64,000 bases of DNA from DATEPR01 sp036491115 (GTDB taxonomy: Bacteria; Actinomycetota; Actinomycetes; Mycobacteriales; Pseudonocardiaceae): the NCBI GenBank assembly GCA_036491115.1, contig DASXCQ010000020.1:124001-188000 (forward strand), in the 5' to 3' direction. Made by a program: the position numbers and the translations under genes. This document shows positions 34,105-42,886 of this stretch, in pieces (position 1 is the first letter of the stretch; every line of letters begins with the position of its first letter). Below the pieces are notes generated by a model. The model saw only the letters and a program-made list of their open reading frames with translations, searched no databases and was not told the DNA's origin.

Positions 34105-34953
34105 TCAGAAGACCGGGATGGATACCGGACCGAAGTTGGCGGTCTGGAAACCATCGAGGTCCTGCAGCTGCGGCAGGCCCGCCGACAACTGCTTGCGGTA
34201 CTGGACGGTCACTGTCGCGCCGTTCGGTAGCAGAGCGCCACCGAGGGTCAGGTCGACGACCGCGTTCAGCGGCGGGCTGTCGTTGAGCACCGTCACGCCG
34301 GTGACGGCACGGCTGACGCCGTTGACGGTCACCGAGAACCGGTTGGCGGCTGGGATGCCCAGTGCCGTCGCGAGCATTTCCTGGTCGAACTGCATCAGGA
34401 CGTCATGGGTAGCGCGGTCGGCCTCGTTGTTGCCGGTCGGAGCAGGCGCCGTCTGAGGCCTGGCGGTCGGGTTTTCGCCCGTCGGTCCGGGCACGCTGGC
34501 CGGGTGGGTCCAGAAGCCCTGCGAGCTGCAGGTTTCCGGCGTCGGCAGCGTCCGGGTCGCCGTGTAGCTGTACCCGTGGGTGAGACCCGGGGCGTCGGTG
34601 AAGTTCGCCGTGCTGTCGAAGCCACCCTCGGCCGGCTGGAAGGCCACCGGCGGCAGCGGGTTCGGCACCAGGTTCACCGGGTTGCCGACACGGCCGCCGG
34701 TCACGGCGTTGTAATCCTGCTCCTGCGCGGTCAACGTCCAGACCTCGTTCGGGTCCGTGGTCGGGAGGTTGATGTCCACGATGAGCGTGCCCTGCACCCT
34801 TTCGACAAAGGTGAGGAGATCACCACAGGGGCCGGTCACGATGAGCGCGTTGGGGCGACCCGCCGCTGACGCCGTGCCGACCGACATGACCGCCAGGCCC
34901 GTACCGACGACGGCCGCGACCGCCAGAATGCCAATTTTTCGTCTCAGCTTCAT
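34105..34953 (-). CDS. Secreted protein with C-terminal SwmB-like beta domain
   Basis: A 282-residue exported protein. A Sec signal peptide is clear: MKLRRKIG, a hydrophobic stretch, then TASAAG with cleavage near residue 31. The middle region holds CSSQGFWTHP and a Pro/Thr-rich linker. The C-terminal part (about 200-260) has a VTGVTVLNDSPPLNAVVDL...GATVTVQY pattern like the SwmB-type repeats of cell-surface proteins. No catalytic motif was recognised. It is preceded by a long region without large genes that may carry a regulatory leader. Confidence 0.75.
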   Translation of the reverse strand: MKLRRKIGILAVAAVVGTGLAVMSVGTASAAGRPNALIVTGPCGDLLTFVERVQGTLIVDINLPTTDPNEVWTLTAQEQDYNAVTGGRVGNPVNLVPNPLPPVAFQPAEGGFDSTANFTDAPGLTHGYSYTATRTLPTPETCSSQGFWTHPASVPGPTGENPTARPQTAPAPTGNNEADRATHDVLMQFDQEMLATALGIPAANRFSVTVNGVSRAVTGVTVLNDSPPLNAVVDLTLGGALLPNGATVTVQYRKQLSAGLPQLQDLDGFQTANFGPVSIPVF

Positions 34954-35140
34954 GCTTTTCTCGCCTTCGCATCAATTGTGCTGAGGATTTTCCGCAATCC
35001 GAGTGCGTCGGGCCTGCCTCAGCCCGTCGGGATCGTCAATTCGGATGGTTTTTGGGTAAAACGGACCGCGGGCCCACGCCCTGAGCTGCCGTGGTCCGGT
35101 TGGGTAATCCGGTGTTGTATGGACGATCCCGACGGATCGA

Positions 35141-35224
35141 TCACGACCAACCGGGTCGGTACGGGTACCAGTCCGGATTGGGCGGCGGCGGTACTCGTTC
35201 GGCCTGGACGGTCGAACCGTGCAT
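35141..35224 (-). CDS. 27-residue Pro/Trp-rich peptide ORF
   Basis: ATG at 35224 follows AGGAGGAGG with 6 nt spacing, among the best ribosome-binding sites in the window. The product starts MHGSTVQAERV and ends with a run rich in Pro, Trp and Tyr (PPPPNPDWYPYRPGWS). No modification, export or immunity genes are adjacent, so a modified peptide natural product cannot be claimed. It could be a leader peptide for the downstream secreted-protein gene. Confidence 0.4.
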   Translation of the reverse strand: MHGSTVQAERVPPPPNPDWYPYRPGWS

Positions 35225-35269
35225 GGGAACCCTCCTCCTACCCACGCCGTGAGCTCTCGGTTGCGGGAT

Positions 35270-35430
35270 CACGAGCCACCACGTCAGGCTTCCCTTGGCA
35301 GGCGCGAGGAGGCAGCCTGAACTGAAGGGTGCTACGACCCCTCGATTGGGGGGCACCCCACCGGTTCGGGTTTTCGGTCCGGTTCACCTGGGTCGCTGAG
35401 GGCGATTCGGCGATTACGCCGAATCCTGCC
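35270..35430 (-). ncRNA. Structured 5' leader candidate, possibly c-di-AMP (ydaO) type
   Basis: On the minus strand the segment begins with a perfect 9-bp hairpin (GATTCGGCG-TAAT-CGCCGAATC, 35404-35425). It continues with CTCAGCG, GGTGAACCGG, CGAACCGGTGGGGTG, GGGGTCGTAGCACCC and GCTGCCTCCTCGCGCC. Their order and spacing recall actinobacterial ydaO-yuaA leaders (CCGAAUCC..., GGGGUGAAUC, GGGUCGUAGxACCC, CAGCUxACCUCGxxGGCG). The likeness is by eye only. It lies just upstream of the 27-codon ORF and the secreted-protein gene, the kind of target such leaders often have. Confidence 0.3.
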
Positions 35431-35595
35431 ACACCCCGGATCCACCGCGGCACAGGGGTATACAACCACGGAGTACGTTGTGGATTGTTGCTATGAGCCA
35501 GAATCTACTGTGGACATAATTTCTCCGGACACGGCTGGACGGCCGGCCCGAGGGGATCGAGCCGACCGTTGTCGTCCGGTACTACCGCGCTGCGG

Positions 35596-36045
35596 CTACC
35601 GCCTGCCGCCCGTCAACTGCCACATGCCGAACCTGCGGGCCGCCAGCACCGCCAGGACGGCGAGCACGACCACGCCGGCGCTCTCCACCGCGAACGTCGA
35701 CTTGAGCAGCGGAGCGGACAGCGTCTCGTGGTAGCCGAAGAGGCTGCCGTAGATGCTGATCAGCAGCGCGGCCAGCGTGCCGAGCGAGAGCAGCGAACCC
35801 AGCGTGCTCATGATGGCGAGCATCCGGTTCGGCACCACCGCCAGGGCGATCGCACCGAGCAGGCCGAGTACCGCGTTGATGATGAAGGGCACGCCCACCG
35901 CGGTCAGGTAGTAGCCGGTCGCGTAGAGGTGGAAGTGGATGTAGGCCATGCCCAGCAACAGCAGGGCTCCCACGATCCGCAGTACCACCAACACCACGAC
36001 ATTCGAGCGCGCGGTGGACGCCCCCACGGTCTCACTCGTAGCCAT
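35596..36045 (-). CDS. Small four-helix membrane protein of unknown function
   Basis: A 149-residue protein with four predicted membrane helices at about 18-37, 48-68, 78-100 and 118-136. A conserved-looking MAYIHFHLY motif lies in or after helix 1, typical of uncharacterised actinobacterial integral membrane proteins. The N-terminal MATSETVGAS stretch is cytoplasmic-like and the C-terminus is Arg-rich. No functional motif was recognised. It stands alone. Confidence 0.75.
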   Translation of the reverse strand: MATSETVGASTARSNVVVLVVLRIVGALLLLGMAYIHFHLYATGYYLTAVGVPFIINAVLGLLGAIALAVVPNRMLAIMSTLGSLLSLGTLAALLISIYGSLFGYHETLSAPLLKSTFAVESAGVVVLAVLAVLAARRFGMWQLTGGRR

Positions 36046-36475
36046 TACGCCTCCTCCGACGCCGCATAATGTTCAGTTTGCCGATCTTGGGGCCGCTGAC
36101 CACCGGACGACACCCCCGTGGTCATGGCCCCCTGCATCAGGTACGGATCAGATGCCGCAATGGATCGGATCGGGACTGTATCGCCCGCCACGTCGGCGGT
36201 CCCTCGCTACGCCCCGTCCACGGGCGAGAGCTGAGTGATCGTCAACCATTGCTTGACGAGGGTGCCGACACCACGCTGTGCGGGTCGACCACGCAGACCT
36301 GCTGACCCAGGTGACCCGGCGTTGAGCACCGCCGCCACGAGTACCCGTTCGTCGACGGTAGAGCAGGTCTACCGCTACGGCATCCCGGAAGAGGGAAGGG
36401 CGGACGTGCCATGCTCGGTCGGGGCGGCGGACGCGAACCCGCTGTGCACCCAACGCCGACCAGGGGAGGACCGAC
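36046..36475. other. 430-bp intergenic stretch between divergent genes
   Basis: No supported gene. The frames that cross it are Arg-rich shadow translations. A TTGACG at about 36252 could be a -35 element, but no good -10 follows. GGGGAGG at about 36466 is the ribosome-binding site of the next gene. Confidence 0.5.
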
Positions 36476-37627
36476 ATGAGCGGACCGGGCGAGGGCGTTC
36501 GACAGCGGTTTCCCGTCTTCGAACGGCAGGTCTACCTGAACAGTTGCTCCCAGGGCGCCCTGTCCGACTCGGTCCGGGCCGCCTACGTGGGGTATCTGGA
36601 GACCCTGGAGTCGGACGGGTCGCTGTGGGGCGAGTGGGTGGACCGGGCCGAGCGGTTGCGCCGGGCCTACGCCAGCCTGCTGCACACCGACCCGGCCGCG
36701 GTCGCCGTCACCACGTCCGCGTCGGCCGGTGCCGCCGCCGTCGCGTCGGCACTGGACTTCACCGGTGGCCGGGACACCGTCGTCACCACCGACCTGGAGT
36801 TCCCCACCATCGGCCAGGTCTGGCACGCCCAGGAACGCCGGGGCGCCCGGGTGGTGCACGTGCCGGCGGCCGAGGACAACACGCTGCCGCTGGACCGGTT
36901 GGCCGCCGCGATCGACGACCGCACGGCCATCGTCTCCGCGACGCACGTGTGTTACCGCAACGGCAGCCTGCTCGACGTCGGCGCCATCGCCGACCTGGCG
37001 CACGCGCGGGGCGCGCTGCTGCTGGTCGACTCCTACCAGGCGGCGGGCGCGGTGCCGGTGGACGTGGGTGCGCTCGGTGTCGACTTCCTGGTCGGTGGCG
37101 CGCTGAAGTACCTGCTCGGCTCGCCCGGCGCCGCCTACCTCTACGCGAACCCCGCCACCACGGGTCATCTCACGCCGACCACCACCGGCTGGTTCGCCGA
37201 CGAGAACATCTTCGCGATGCGCATCGACGCCTACCGCCCGGCAGCCGACGCCCGCCGGTTCGAGGCGGGCACGCCGGCCATCCCGTCGGTGTACGCGGCG
37301 ACGGCCGGCGTGGAACTGCTGCTGGAGATCGGCGTCGAGGCCACCGCGGCGCACGTGGGCAAGCTCAACGACCGGCTGATCGACGAGGTCATCGCGCTGG
37401 GCGCGGTGGTCGCCACGCCGAAGGACCGGGCCCGGCGTGGCCCGCTGGTCGCCGTGGCGTCCACGGACGCCGAAGCGCTGGTCGACCGCCTGGCCGCCGA
37501 CGGCATCGTCACGTCGTCCCGCGACGGCAACCTGCGGGTGTCGCCGCACTGCTACAACACCGACGCCGACATCGACAAGCTGCTCACCGCCCTGCGCACG
37601 CACCGGGATCTGTTGTGCGGTCGGTGA
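36476..37627 (+). CDS. PLP-dependent aminotransferase class V (cysteine desulfurase-like fold)
   Basis: A 383-residue fold-type I PLP enzyme. The PLP-phosphate loop is in TTSASAGAAAVA near 82, the ring-stacking and Asp region are ATHVCYRN and LLVDSYQAAGA near 158 and 183, and the Schiff-base Lys is in VGGALKYLLGSPG near 207. There is no cysteine-desulfurase Cys loop or kynureninase signature, so the substrate is unknown. A GGGGAGG site precedes ATG 36476. The methyltransferase gene follows 41 bp downstream. Confidence 0.85.
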   Translation: MSGPGEGVRQRFPVFERQVYLNSCSQGALSDSVRAAYVGYLETLESDGSLWGEWVDRAERLRRAYASLLHTDPAAVAVTTSASAGAAAVASALDFTGGRDTVVTTDLEFPTIGQVWHAQERRGARVVHVPAAEDNTLPLDRLAAAIDDRTAIVSATHVCYRNGSLLDVGAIADLAHARGALLLVDSYQAAGAVPVDVGALGVDFLVGGALKYLLGSPGAAYLYANPATTGHLTPTTTGWFADENIFAMRIDAYRPAADARRFEAGTPAIPSVYAATAGVELLLEIGVEATAAHVGKLNDRLIDEVIALGAVVATPKDRARRGPLVAVASTDAEALVDRLAADGIVTSSRDGNLRVSPHCYNTDADIDKLLTALRTHRDLLCGR

Positions 37628-37668
37628 ACACGGTTGGCCCGCCGGTCAGAGGCGGCCACCATGGGATT

Positions 37669-38379
37669 ATGGCGGTAGCGCGGTACGACGGTCACGCCGA
37701 CTGGTACGACACGACATTCCGTCACCTGGCGGACGGCTCGGCGGGGCTGCTGGCCGCCCTGCTCGGACCTCCGGACCCGGCCAACCCGCTGTGCGTCGAC
37801 ATCGGCTGCGGCACCGGACTGCACACCGCGGCCGTCCGGTCAGGTGGCCACACGGTGGTCGGCGTCGACCTGTCCGCCGACCAACTCCGCGTCGCCTCCG
37901 CCCGCAATCCCTTGGTGGTGCGGGCTGACGCGGCCCGGCTGCCGCTGCCCGACGACTCGGTGGGTGCCGTCGTCATGACGTTCACCCACACCGACGTGGA
38001 CGACTTTCCCGCCGTGGTGGCCGAAGCGGCCCGCGTGCTGCGGCCAGGCGGCCGGTTGGCCTACATCGGACTGCACCCGTCCTACGTCGGCGCGTTCGCC
38101 GACCGGCACGGCGAAGCCGCCGACCACCTGCTGACTTTCACCGCCGGCTACGGCAACGAGCACCTGCACATCGACCCCACCGGCCGCTTCCCGATCCGCA
38201 GCCGGGTCGGCGCCCGTAACCTGACGCTGACCACGTTCCTCGGCGCGTTCCTGGCCCAGCGGACGTTGTCACTGACCGAGTTCACCGAACTGGACACCGA
38301 CATGCGGCCCTGGCGCGTGGAGTCCGCCGACGGCCGGATCGTCCCGTGGAATCTCGCCGTGCTGGCGGTGGCGCGCTGA
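37669..38379 (+). CDS. SAM-dependent class I methyltransferase
   Basis: A 236-residue protein with the SAM-binding motif I CVDIGCGTGLH near residue 43, motif II VVGVDLS near 64, and VLRPGGRLAYIG near 120. The opening YDGHADWYD is typical of UbiE/methyltransferase-11 proteins. ATG at 37669 is chosen; the frame stays open far upstream but overlaps the aminotransferase. It is probably co-transcribed with the aminotransferase. The substrate is unknown. Confidence 0.87.
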   Translation: MAVARYDGHADWYDTTFRHLADGSAGLLAALLGPPDPANPLCVDIGCGTGLHTAAVRSGGHTVVGVDLSADQLRVASARNPLVVRADAARLPLPDDSVGAVVMTFTHTDVDDFPAVVAEAARVLRPGGRLAYIGLHPSYVGAFADRHGEAADHLLTFTAGYGNEHLHIDPTGRFPIRSRVGARNLTLTTFLGAFLAQRTLSLTEFTELDTDMRPWRVESADGRIVPWNLAVLAVAR

Positions 38380-38462
38380 CGAGGCGGGCCAACGGCGGTT
38401 CGGCGACGGCGACGACCCAGCGCGCTGGAACCCCGGAACCGGACCACCTGCCGGCGGTCTGA

Positions 38463-39338
38463 TCAGGCGAGCTGGTCGACCAGGTCGGTCAGCGCGCGGC
38501 CCAGCGGTAGGTCGACCAGGACGTCGGCATGGGCGTCGCCCCTGGTCCGACCCTGGTTGATGATCAACACCGGCTTCCCGCCCGATGCCGCGTGCCGGAC
38601 GAACCGCAGGCCGGACATGACCGTCAGGGACGAGCCGAGCACCAGCAGCGCGCCGGCGTCGTCGACCAGGTCGTAGCACTCCCGCACCCGCTGCCGGGGC
38701 ACGTTCTCGCCGAAGAACACCACGTCCGGCTTGAGCACCCCGCCGCCGCACTCCACGCAACCGACCAGCCGGAACCCGCTCACCACGTCCTCGGCCAGCT
38801 CCACGTCACCGTCCGGGTTGATCCGCGTCGCGGTGGCCTCGAAACCCGGATTGGCCGACCGCAGCCTGCGGTCCAGTTCGGCACGGGTACTCGTGCGCCG
38901 GCAGCCGATGCAGATCACCCGGTCCAGGCTGCCGTGCAGCTCGACCACACCGGGCGTGCCGGCCGCCTGGTGCAGGCCGTCCACGTTCTGGGTGATCACG
39001 CCGGACAGGTGGCCGCTGGCCCGCAGGGCGGCGACCGCGTGGTGGCCGGCGTTGGGGTGGGCGCGGGCGATGGTGCGCCAGCCGACGTGGCTGCGTGCCC
39101 AGTACCGCTGCCGGCCCGACTCGCCGGCCACGAACTCCTGGTACGTCATGGGCGTGTGGCGGCGCAGGCTGCCCTGCTCACCCCGGTAGTCCGGGATGCC
39201 GGACTCGGTGGACAGGCCGGCCCCGGACAGCACGACGACCCGTCGCCGCGCCACCACCTCGACCACCTCGGCGAGGCTCGTGGTGCGCGGCGGCGGGTCG
39301 CCGGTCGGCTCCCAGGTCAGCGTCGGTCGCGTCCGCAC
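38463..39338 (-). CDS. Sir2 family NAD-dependent protein deacylase (class II, SIRT4-like)
   Basis: A 291-residue sirtuin starting at GTG 39338. The NAD site GAGLSTESGIPDYRG lies near 39-53, the catalytic segment ITQNVDGLHQ near 114, and the catalytic His in VELHGS near 133. Zinc Cys pairs are CIGC (about 141-144) and CVEC (about 192-195). The GGGVLKPDVVFFGE stretch is typical of class II sirtuins. It would remove acyl groups from lysines using NAD. It is convergent with the methyltransferase. Confidence 0.93.
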   Translation of the reverse strand: MRTRPTLTWEPTGDPPPRTTSLAEVVEVVARRRVVVLSGAGLSTESGIPDYRGEQGSLRRHTPMTYQEFVAGESGRQRYWARSHVGWRTIARAHPNAGHHAVAALRASGHLSGVITQNVDGLHQAAGTPGVVELHGSLDRVICIGCRRTSTRAELDRRLRSANPGFEATATRINPDGDVELAEDVVSGFRLVGCVECGGGVLKPDVVFFGENVPRQRVRECYDLVDDAGALLVLGSSLTVMSGLRFVRHAASGGKPVLIINQGRTRGDAHADVLVDLPLGRALTDLVDQLA

Positions 39339-39358
39339 GACCGAATATTACGTGCGAA

Positions 39359-41407
39359 TCAGCCGAGCAGGTCGGGTCGCCGCCACGGCATGCCGCGCAC
39401 GTGGTGGTCGAAGAACGCGAGCATCACCTCGTGCCAGACCAGGTTGTGGTTGGGCGAGGTCACGAAGTGGTTCTCGGTGGGGTAGTAGAGGAACTTGTGC
39501 GGGCTGGACCCGTTGCCCGCCTTGGACCTCGACGACAGGTCCCACCACAGCTTCATGCCTTCGCCGATCGGCACCCGGTAGTCCTTGTCGCCGTGGGTGA
39601 CCAGCATCGGGGTGGTGATCGCGTCCGCGAAGTGGTGCGGCGAGTTGGCCTCCGCGGTCTCGTAGGTCATCTCCTGGCGGAACCAGTGCGCCACGTCACC
39701 CACGTCCATGGACTGGTTGAGGTGCCAGACCGAGGCGTGCGTGACGATCGCGGCGAAGCGGTCGGTGTGGCCGGCGATCCAGTTGGCCATGTAGCCGCCG
39801 AACGACGCGCCCAGCGCGCCAGTGCGGGTGGCGTCGATGTCGTCGCGTTCCAGTGCGGCGTCGGTGATCCGCATCAGGTCGGTGTACGGGGCACCGCCCC
39901 ATGCGCCCCAGCCGCGCCGGATGAAGTCCTGGCCGTACCCGGTGGACAGCGCGGGGTCCGGCATCAGCACCGCGTACCCGTGCGACACGTACACCCAGGT
40001 GCTGGACAGCCACGACCACTTGTTGGCCGACATCGTCGGGCCGCCGTGGATCTTCAGGATCAGCGGTGCGGGCGCGTCGGCACCGGCGCCGTGCGGCACG
40101 GCCAGCCAGGCGCGGACCGGGGTGCCGTCCTCGCCGGTGGCGGTGACCTCGGTCAGGATGCCCGGCAGGTCCAGGGTTTCGGCCGGGCCGAGCAGGTGTT
40201 CGATCGTGCCCGACCCGTCCAGCGCGATCCGCACCGGAGCGACCGGGCTGTCCATGGCAGAACGGCCGGCGTGCAGCCAGCGGCCGTCCGGCGTGATCGC
40301 CAGGTCGGTGTAGGCACCGTGGTCGGGGGTGAGCCGGGTGACCTCGCCGGTGGCGACGTCGATCCGCCACGCGGGCGAGCGGCCGGCGTCGTCGGCGTGC
40401 ACCACGACCGCCGTGCCGTCCGGCGTCCAGATCGGCGTCTCCGGCCAGCGGTCCCAGTCCTGGGCGACCGGGGTGAGGTCGCCGCCGGTGATGTCGACCA
40501 CGGCGACCCAGCGTTCGTTGGGCTCATCCGGGCTGGGCCTGCGCTCGGCGATCATCGCCACCCGCCTGCCGTCCGGGGAGATCCTCGGCGTCTCGTACTC
40601 GTGACCGGGATCGTCGGCCAGCATGGTCCGATCCCCGGTGGCCACGTCGATCGCGACGACGGTGTGCCGGGAGCCGACCTGTTCCGGCACGGCCCACTGG
40701 ACCACCACCGTGCTGCCGTCCGGGGTGATGTCCCAGGTGCAGTCGTCGTCGAACGCCGACGCGACGTGGCCGGTGATGTCCTCCAGGTCCAATTCGGCGC
40801 CGTCGGCGGCCAGATCGCCGTCGATCCGGCCGGCGAACAGCCGGGTGCGGTCCGGACCCAGGTCGTGGTTCCAGAATCGCACCGGGAACTCCTCGTGCAG
40901 GATCACCGACACCTTGCCGTCCTTGCGCCGCGTGCGCAGTTCCCGGTCGGCCTCGGTGTCGGCGGCCGAGGGCAGCATCGCCACGCCGACCACGACGGTT
41001 CCGTTCTCGCCGACCACGACACCGCGCACCCCGCCGGGCGGGTTCGCCACCACCTTGGCGTCACCACCGCCCGCCGGTTGCAACCACAGCGCCGCGACGT
41101 CGTCCTCGTCACCGTCGGGATCCGGCCGCGCGGACACGAACAGCAGGTCGCCGGACGGCGTGAACGCGGCCCCGGACTCGCCCTGCGCGCTGCGGGTCAG
41201 CCGCCGCGCCGGCCGGGCGCCCCGCGGGTCGACGTCCCACAGGCCCGTGACGTAGCGATCCTGCTTGGTGTCCCGGGTGGCCATGCCGACCACCACTCGC
41301 CGGCCGTCCCTGGACAGCCAGTGCCCGCCGACCCTGGGCAGGTCGGCGAACGCCTCCAGATCGCCGAACGGGTCGGTGGGTGCGGCCGCGGTTTCGTCGT
41401 TGGTCAC
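39359..41407 (-). CDS. S9 family prolyl oligopeptidase-type serine peptidase
   Basis: A 682-residue protein. An N-terminal beta-propeller made of WD40/TolB-like repeats fills about 1-410. The C-terminal alpha/beta hydrolase domain has the nucleophile in GASFGGYMANW near 535, the Asp in HGDKDYRVP near 605, and the His in YPTENHFV near 645. The order Ser-Asp-His and the propeller are diagnostic of acylaminoacyl-peptidase/dipeptidyl-peptidase relatives. No signal peptide is seen, so it is probably cytoplasmic. It follows dinB with an 11-bp gap. Confidence 0.92.
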   Translation of the reverse strand: MTNDETAAAPTDPFGDLEAFADLPRVGGHWLSRDGRRVVVGMATRDTKQDRYVTGLWDVDPRGARPARRLTRSAQGESGAAFTPSGDLLFVSARPDPDGDEDDVAALWLQPAGGGDAKVVANPPGGVRGVVVGENGTVVVGVAMLPSAADTEADRELRTRRKDGKVSVILHEEFPVRFWNHDLGPDRTRLFAGRIDGDLAADGAELDLEDITGHVASAFDDDCTWDITPDGSTVVVQWAVPEQVGSRHTVVAIDVATGDRTMLADDPGHEYETPRISPDGRRVAMIAERRPSPDEPNERWVAVVDITGGDLTPVAQDWDRWPETPIWTPDGTAVVVHADDAGRSPAWRIDVATGEVTRLTPDHGAYTDLAITPDGRWLHAGRSAMDSPVAPVRIALDGSGTIEHLLGPAETLDLPGILTEVTATGEDGTPVRAWLAVPHGAGADAPAPLILKIHGGPTMSANKWSWLSSTWVYVSHGYAVLMPDPALSTGYGQDFIRRGWGAWGGAPYTDLMRITDAALERDDIDATRTGALGASFGGYMANWIAGHTDRFAAIVTHASVWHLNQSMDVGDVAHWFRQEMTYETAEANSPHHFADAITTPMLVTHGDKDYRVPIGEGMKLWWDLSSRSKAGNGSSPHKFLYYPTENHFVTSPNHNLVWHEVMLAFFDHHVRGMPWRRPDLLG

Positions 41408-41418
41408 CGAGGTTCCTA

Positions 41419-42609
41419 TCAGTCGGGGAGTAGTGGCACGGACAGCCCCTCACCATGTTTCAGCAGGGCGGCGCGGGTGATCGCCGCCGAGCCGAACCGG
41501 TCGCGGACCGAGTCGAGTGTGCAGTCCAACGCCGAGGTGTCGACGTCGTCGAACGGCAGGGTGAGCTGAACGGAATCCGCATTGTCCAAATTGGACAGTG
41601 CGACGCCGATCAGGGTCAACCCGCCCGACTCGATCATCGGCCGGGCCGCGGCCAGGAGGTGCAGACCCATGCCCAGAATAGTGGGCGTGTGGGCGGTGGG
41701 ATGACCGATCGTGTGAGATCGGGTCGCCCTGGTGTAGTCGGCGAACCGCATGCGCAGGGTGACCGTCCGGCAGACCCGTTCGGCGGTCCGCAGCCGCCGC
41801 GCCACCCGGTCCACCAGCCCGGCGAGAATCGCCTCCAGCTCCGCCGCCGGCCTCGGCCGCCTGCCCAGTGCCCGCTGCGCGCCGATCGAGTGGCGCCGCA
41901 CCCCGACCCGGACCGGCCGGGGGTCGACGTTGTGCGCCAGCGCGTGCAGGTGCCGGCCGGACGCCTTGCCGAGCATCGACACCAGACTGGCCTCGCCCAG
42001 CACGGCGACCTGCCCGACGGTGGTGATGCCGCGCTCGAACAGCTTCGCCGCGGTGACCTCGCCGACGCCCCACAACCGTCGCACCGGCAGCGGGTGCAGG
42101 AACTCCAGCTCACCGCCGTGCGGCACGACGAGCAGGCCGTCCGGTTTGGCCACCCCGCTGGCCACCTTCGCCAGGAACTTCGTCCGCGCCACGCCCACGG
42201 TGATCGGCAGGCCCACCTTCGCGGCCACCTCGGCACGCAGTCGGGCCGCGATCTGGCTGGGCGTGCCGGCGATCCTGGCCAGCCCGCCGACGTCGAGGAA
42301 CGCCTCGTCGATGGACAGGCCCTCGACCAGCGGCGTGGTGTCCTCGAACACCGCGAACACGGCCTTGCTGGCCTTCGAGTACGCCGACATCCGAGGCTGC
42401 ACCACGATGGCGCCCGGGCACAGCCGCATGGCCTGCCCGCCGGACATCGCCGTGCGCACCCCGAACCGCCGGGCCTCGTAGCTGGCCGCGAGCACCACAC
42501 CGCCGCCGACGATCACCGGCCGGCCGCGCAGCCGGGGGTCGTCCCGCTGCTCCACGGATGCGTAGAACGCATCCAGGTCGGCATGCAGGATCGGGCCCTC
42601 ACCGGTCAC
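41419..42609 (-). CDS. dinB: DNA polymerase IV (Y-family)
   Basis: A 396-residue Y-family polymerase. The catalytic carboxylates are in HADLDAFYASVEQ near residue 8 and SIDEAFLDV near 104. Helix-hairpin-helix-like GVGEVTAAKLFERGITTVGQ lies near 185 and a little-finger domain forms the C-terminus. No perfect beta-clamp motif was identified beyond QLTLPF near 355, which resembles one. GTG at 42609 is chosen because it places the palm motif at the usual distance; the frame is open to 42846, adding an Arg-rich extension. It performs translesion synthesis. Confidence 0.92.
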   Translation of the reverse strand: MTGEGPILHADLDAFYASVEQRDDPRLRGRPVIVGGGVVLAASYEARRFGVRTAMSGGQAMRLCPGAIVVQPRMSAYSKASKAVFAVFEDTTPLVEGLSIDEAFLDVGGLARIAGTPSQIAARLRAEVAAKVGLPITVGVARTKFLAKVASGVAKPDGLLVVPHGGELEFLHPLPVRRLWGVGEVTAAKLFERGITTVGQVAVLGEASLVSMLGKASGRHLHALAHNVDPRPVRVGVRRHSIGAQRALGRRPRPAAELEAILAGLVDRVARRLRTAERVCRTVTLRMRFADYTRATRSHTIGHPTAHTPTILGMGLHLLAAARPMIESGGLTLIGVALSNLDNADSVQLTLPFDDVDTSALDCTLDSVRDRFGSAAITRAALLKHGEGLSVPLLPD

Positions 42610-42886
42610 GCCACCATCGTCGCCCTGGCCACCGACAACGCGGCGGCGGACGCGGTAGGGCGACCTCCTGCCCTCTCGCTCGTACTCCGCCCGCACCCGG
42701 TCGAAGAACGCCGTCTCCGCCCGCGGGTAGTCGCCCGGTCGCAGGGTCGACGAACCGGTTCGGCGGCCCTGGCCGCGTCGCCGGCGGGCCGAATCAAATG
42801 TCCATAATGGACTTATGGCTGGATCGTGACCCCGGGCCGGTAGCACTACGGAGTCGCGGCGACCCCGATCCGGCCATCATTACGCC

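Larger units (their letters stand above)
34954..35595. other. 642-bp stretch with no large gene; holds a 27-codon ORF and a structured leader candidate
   Basis: No long coding frame is convincing here. On the minus strand it holds, in order of transcription, a perfect hairpin (35404-35425), a G-rich structured segment (about 35270-35430), a 27-codon ORF with a strong ribosome-binding site (35141-35224), and then 187 bp up to the secreted-protein ATG. Confidence 0.6.

Noticed and set aside
35141..35224. RiPP biosynthetic cluster around the 27-residue peptide
   Set aside because: No cyclase, protease, dehydratase or transporter of a RiPP type is adjacent; only a small membrane protein and a secreted protein flank it.
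35458..35463. Single GTATAC as a third GntR operator (also at 53532-53537 and 63587-63592)
   Set aside because: None has a second GTATAC 21 bp away; the 53532 copy lies inside a coding region. Single hexamers are expected by chance.
36148..36477. Possible 109-codon minus-strand gene in the 430-bp gap
   Set aside because: Arg/His/Cys-rich shadow composition, no ribosome-binding site and no recognisable domain.
42610..42846. N-terminal extension of DNA polymerase IV to ATG 42846
   Set aside because: It is low-complexity and Arg-rich, whereas Y-family polymerases start about 8 residues before the LDAF motif. GTG 42609 gives that length. The stretch containing FFDRVRAEYERE is the only part that looks protein-like, so some doubt remains.
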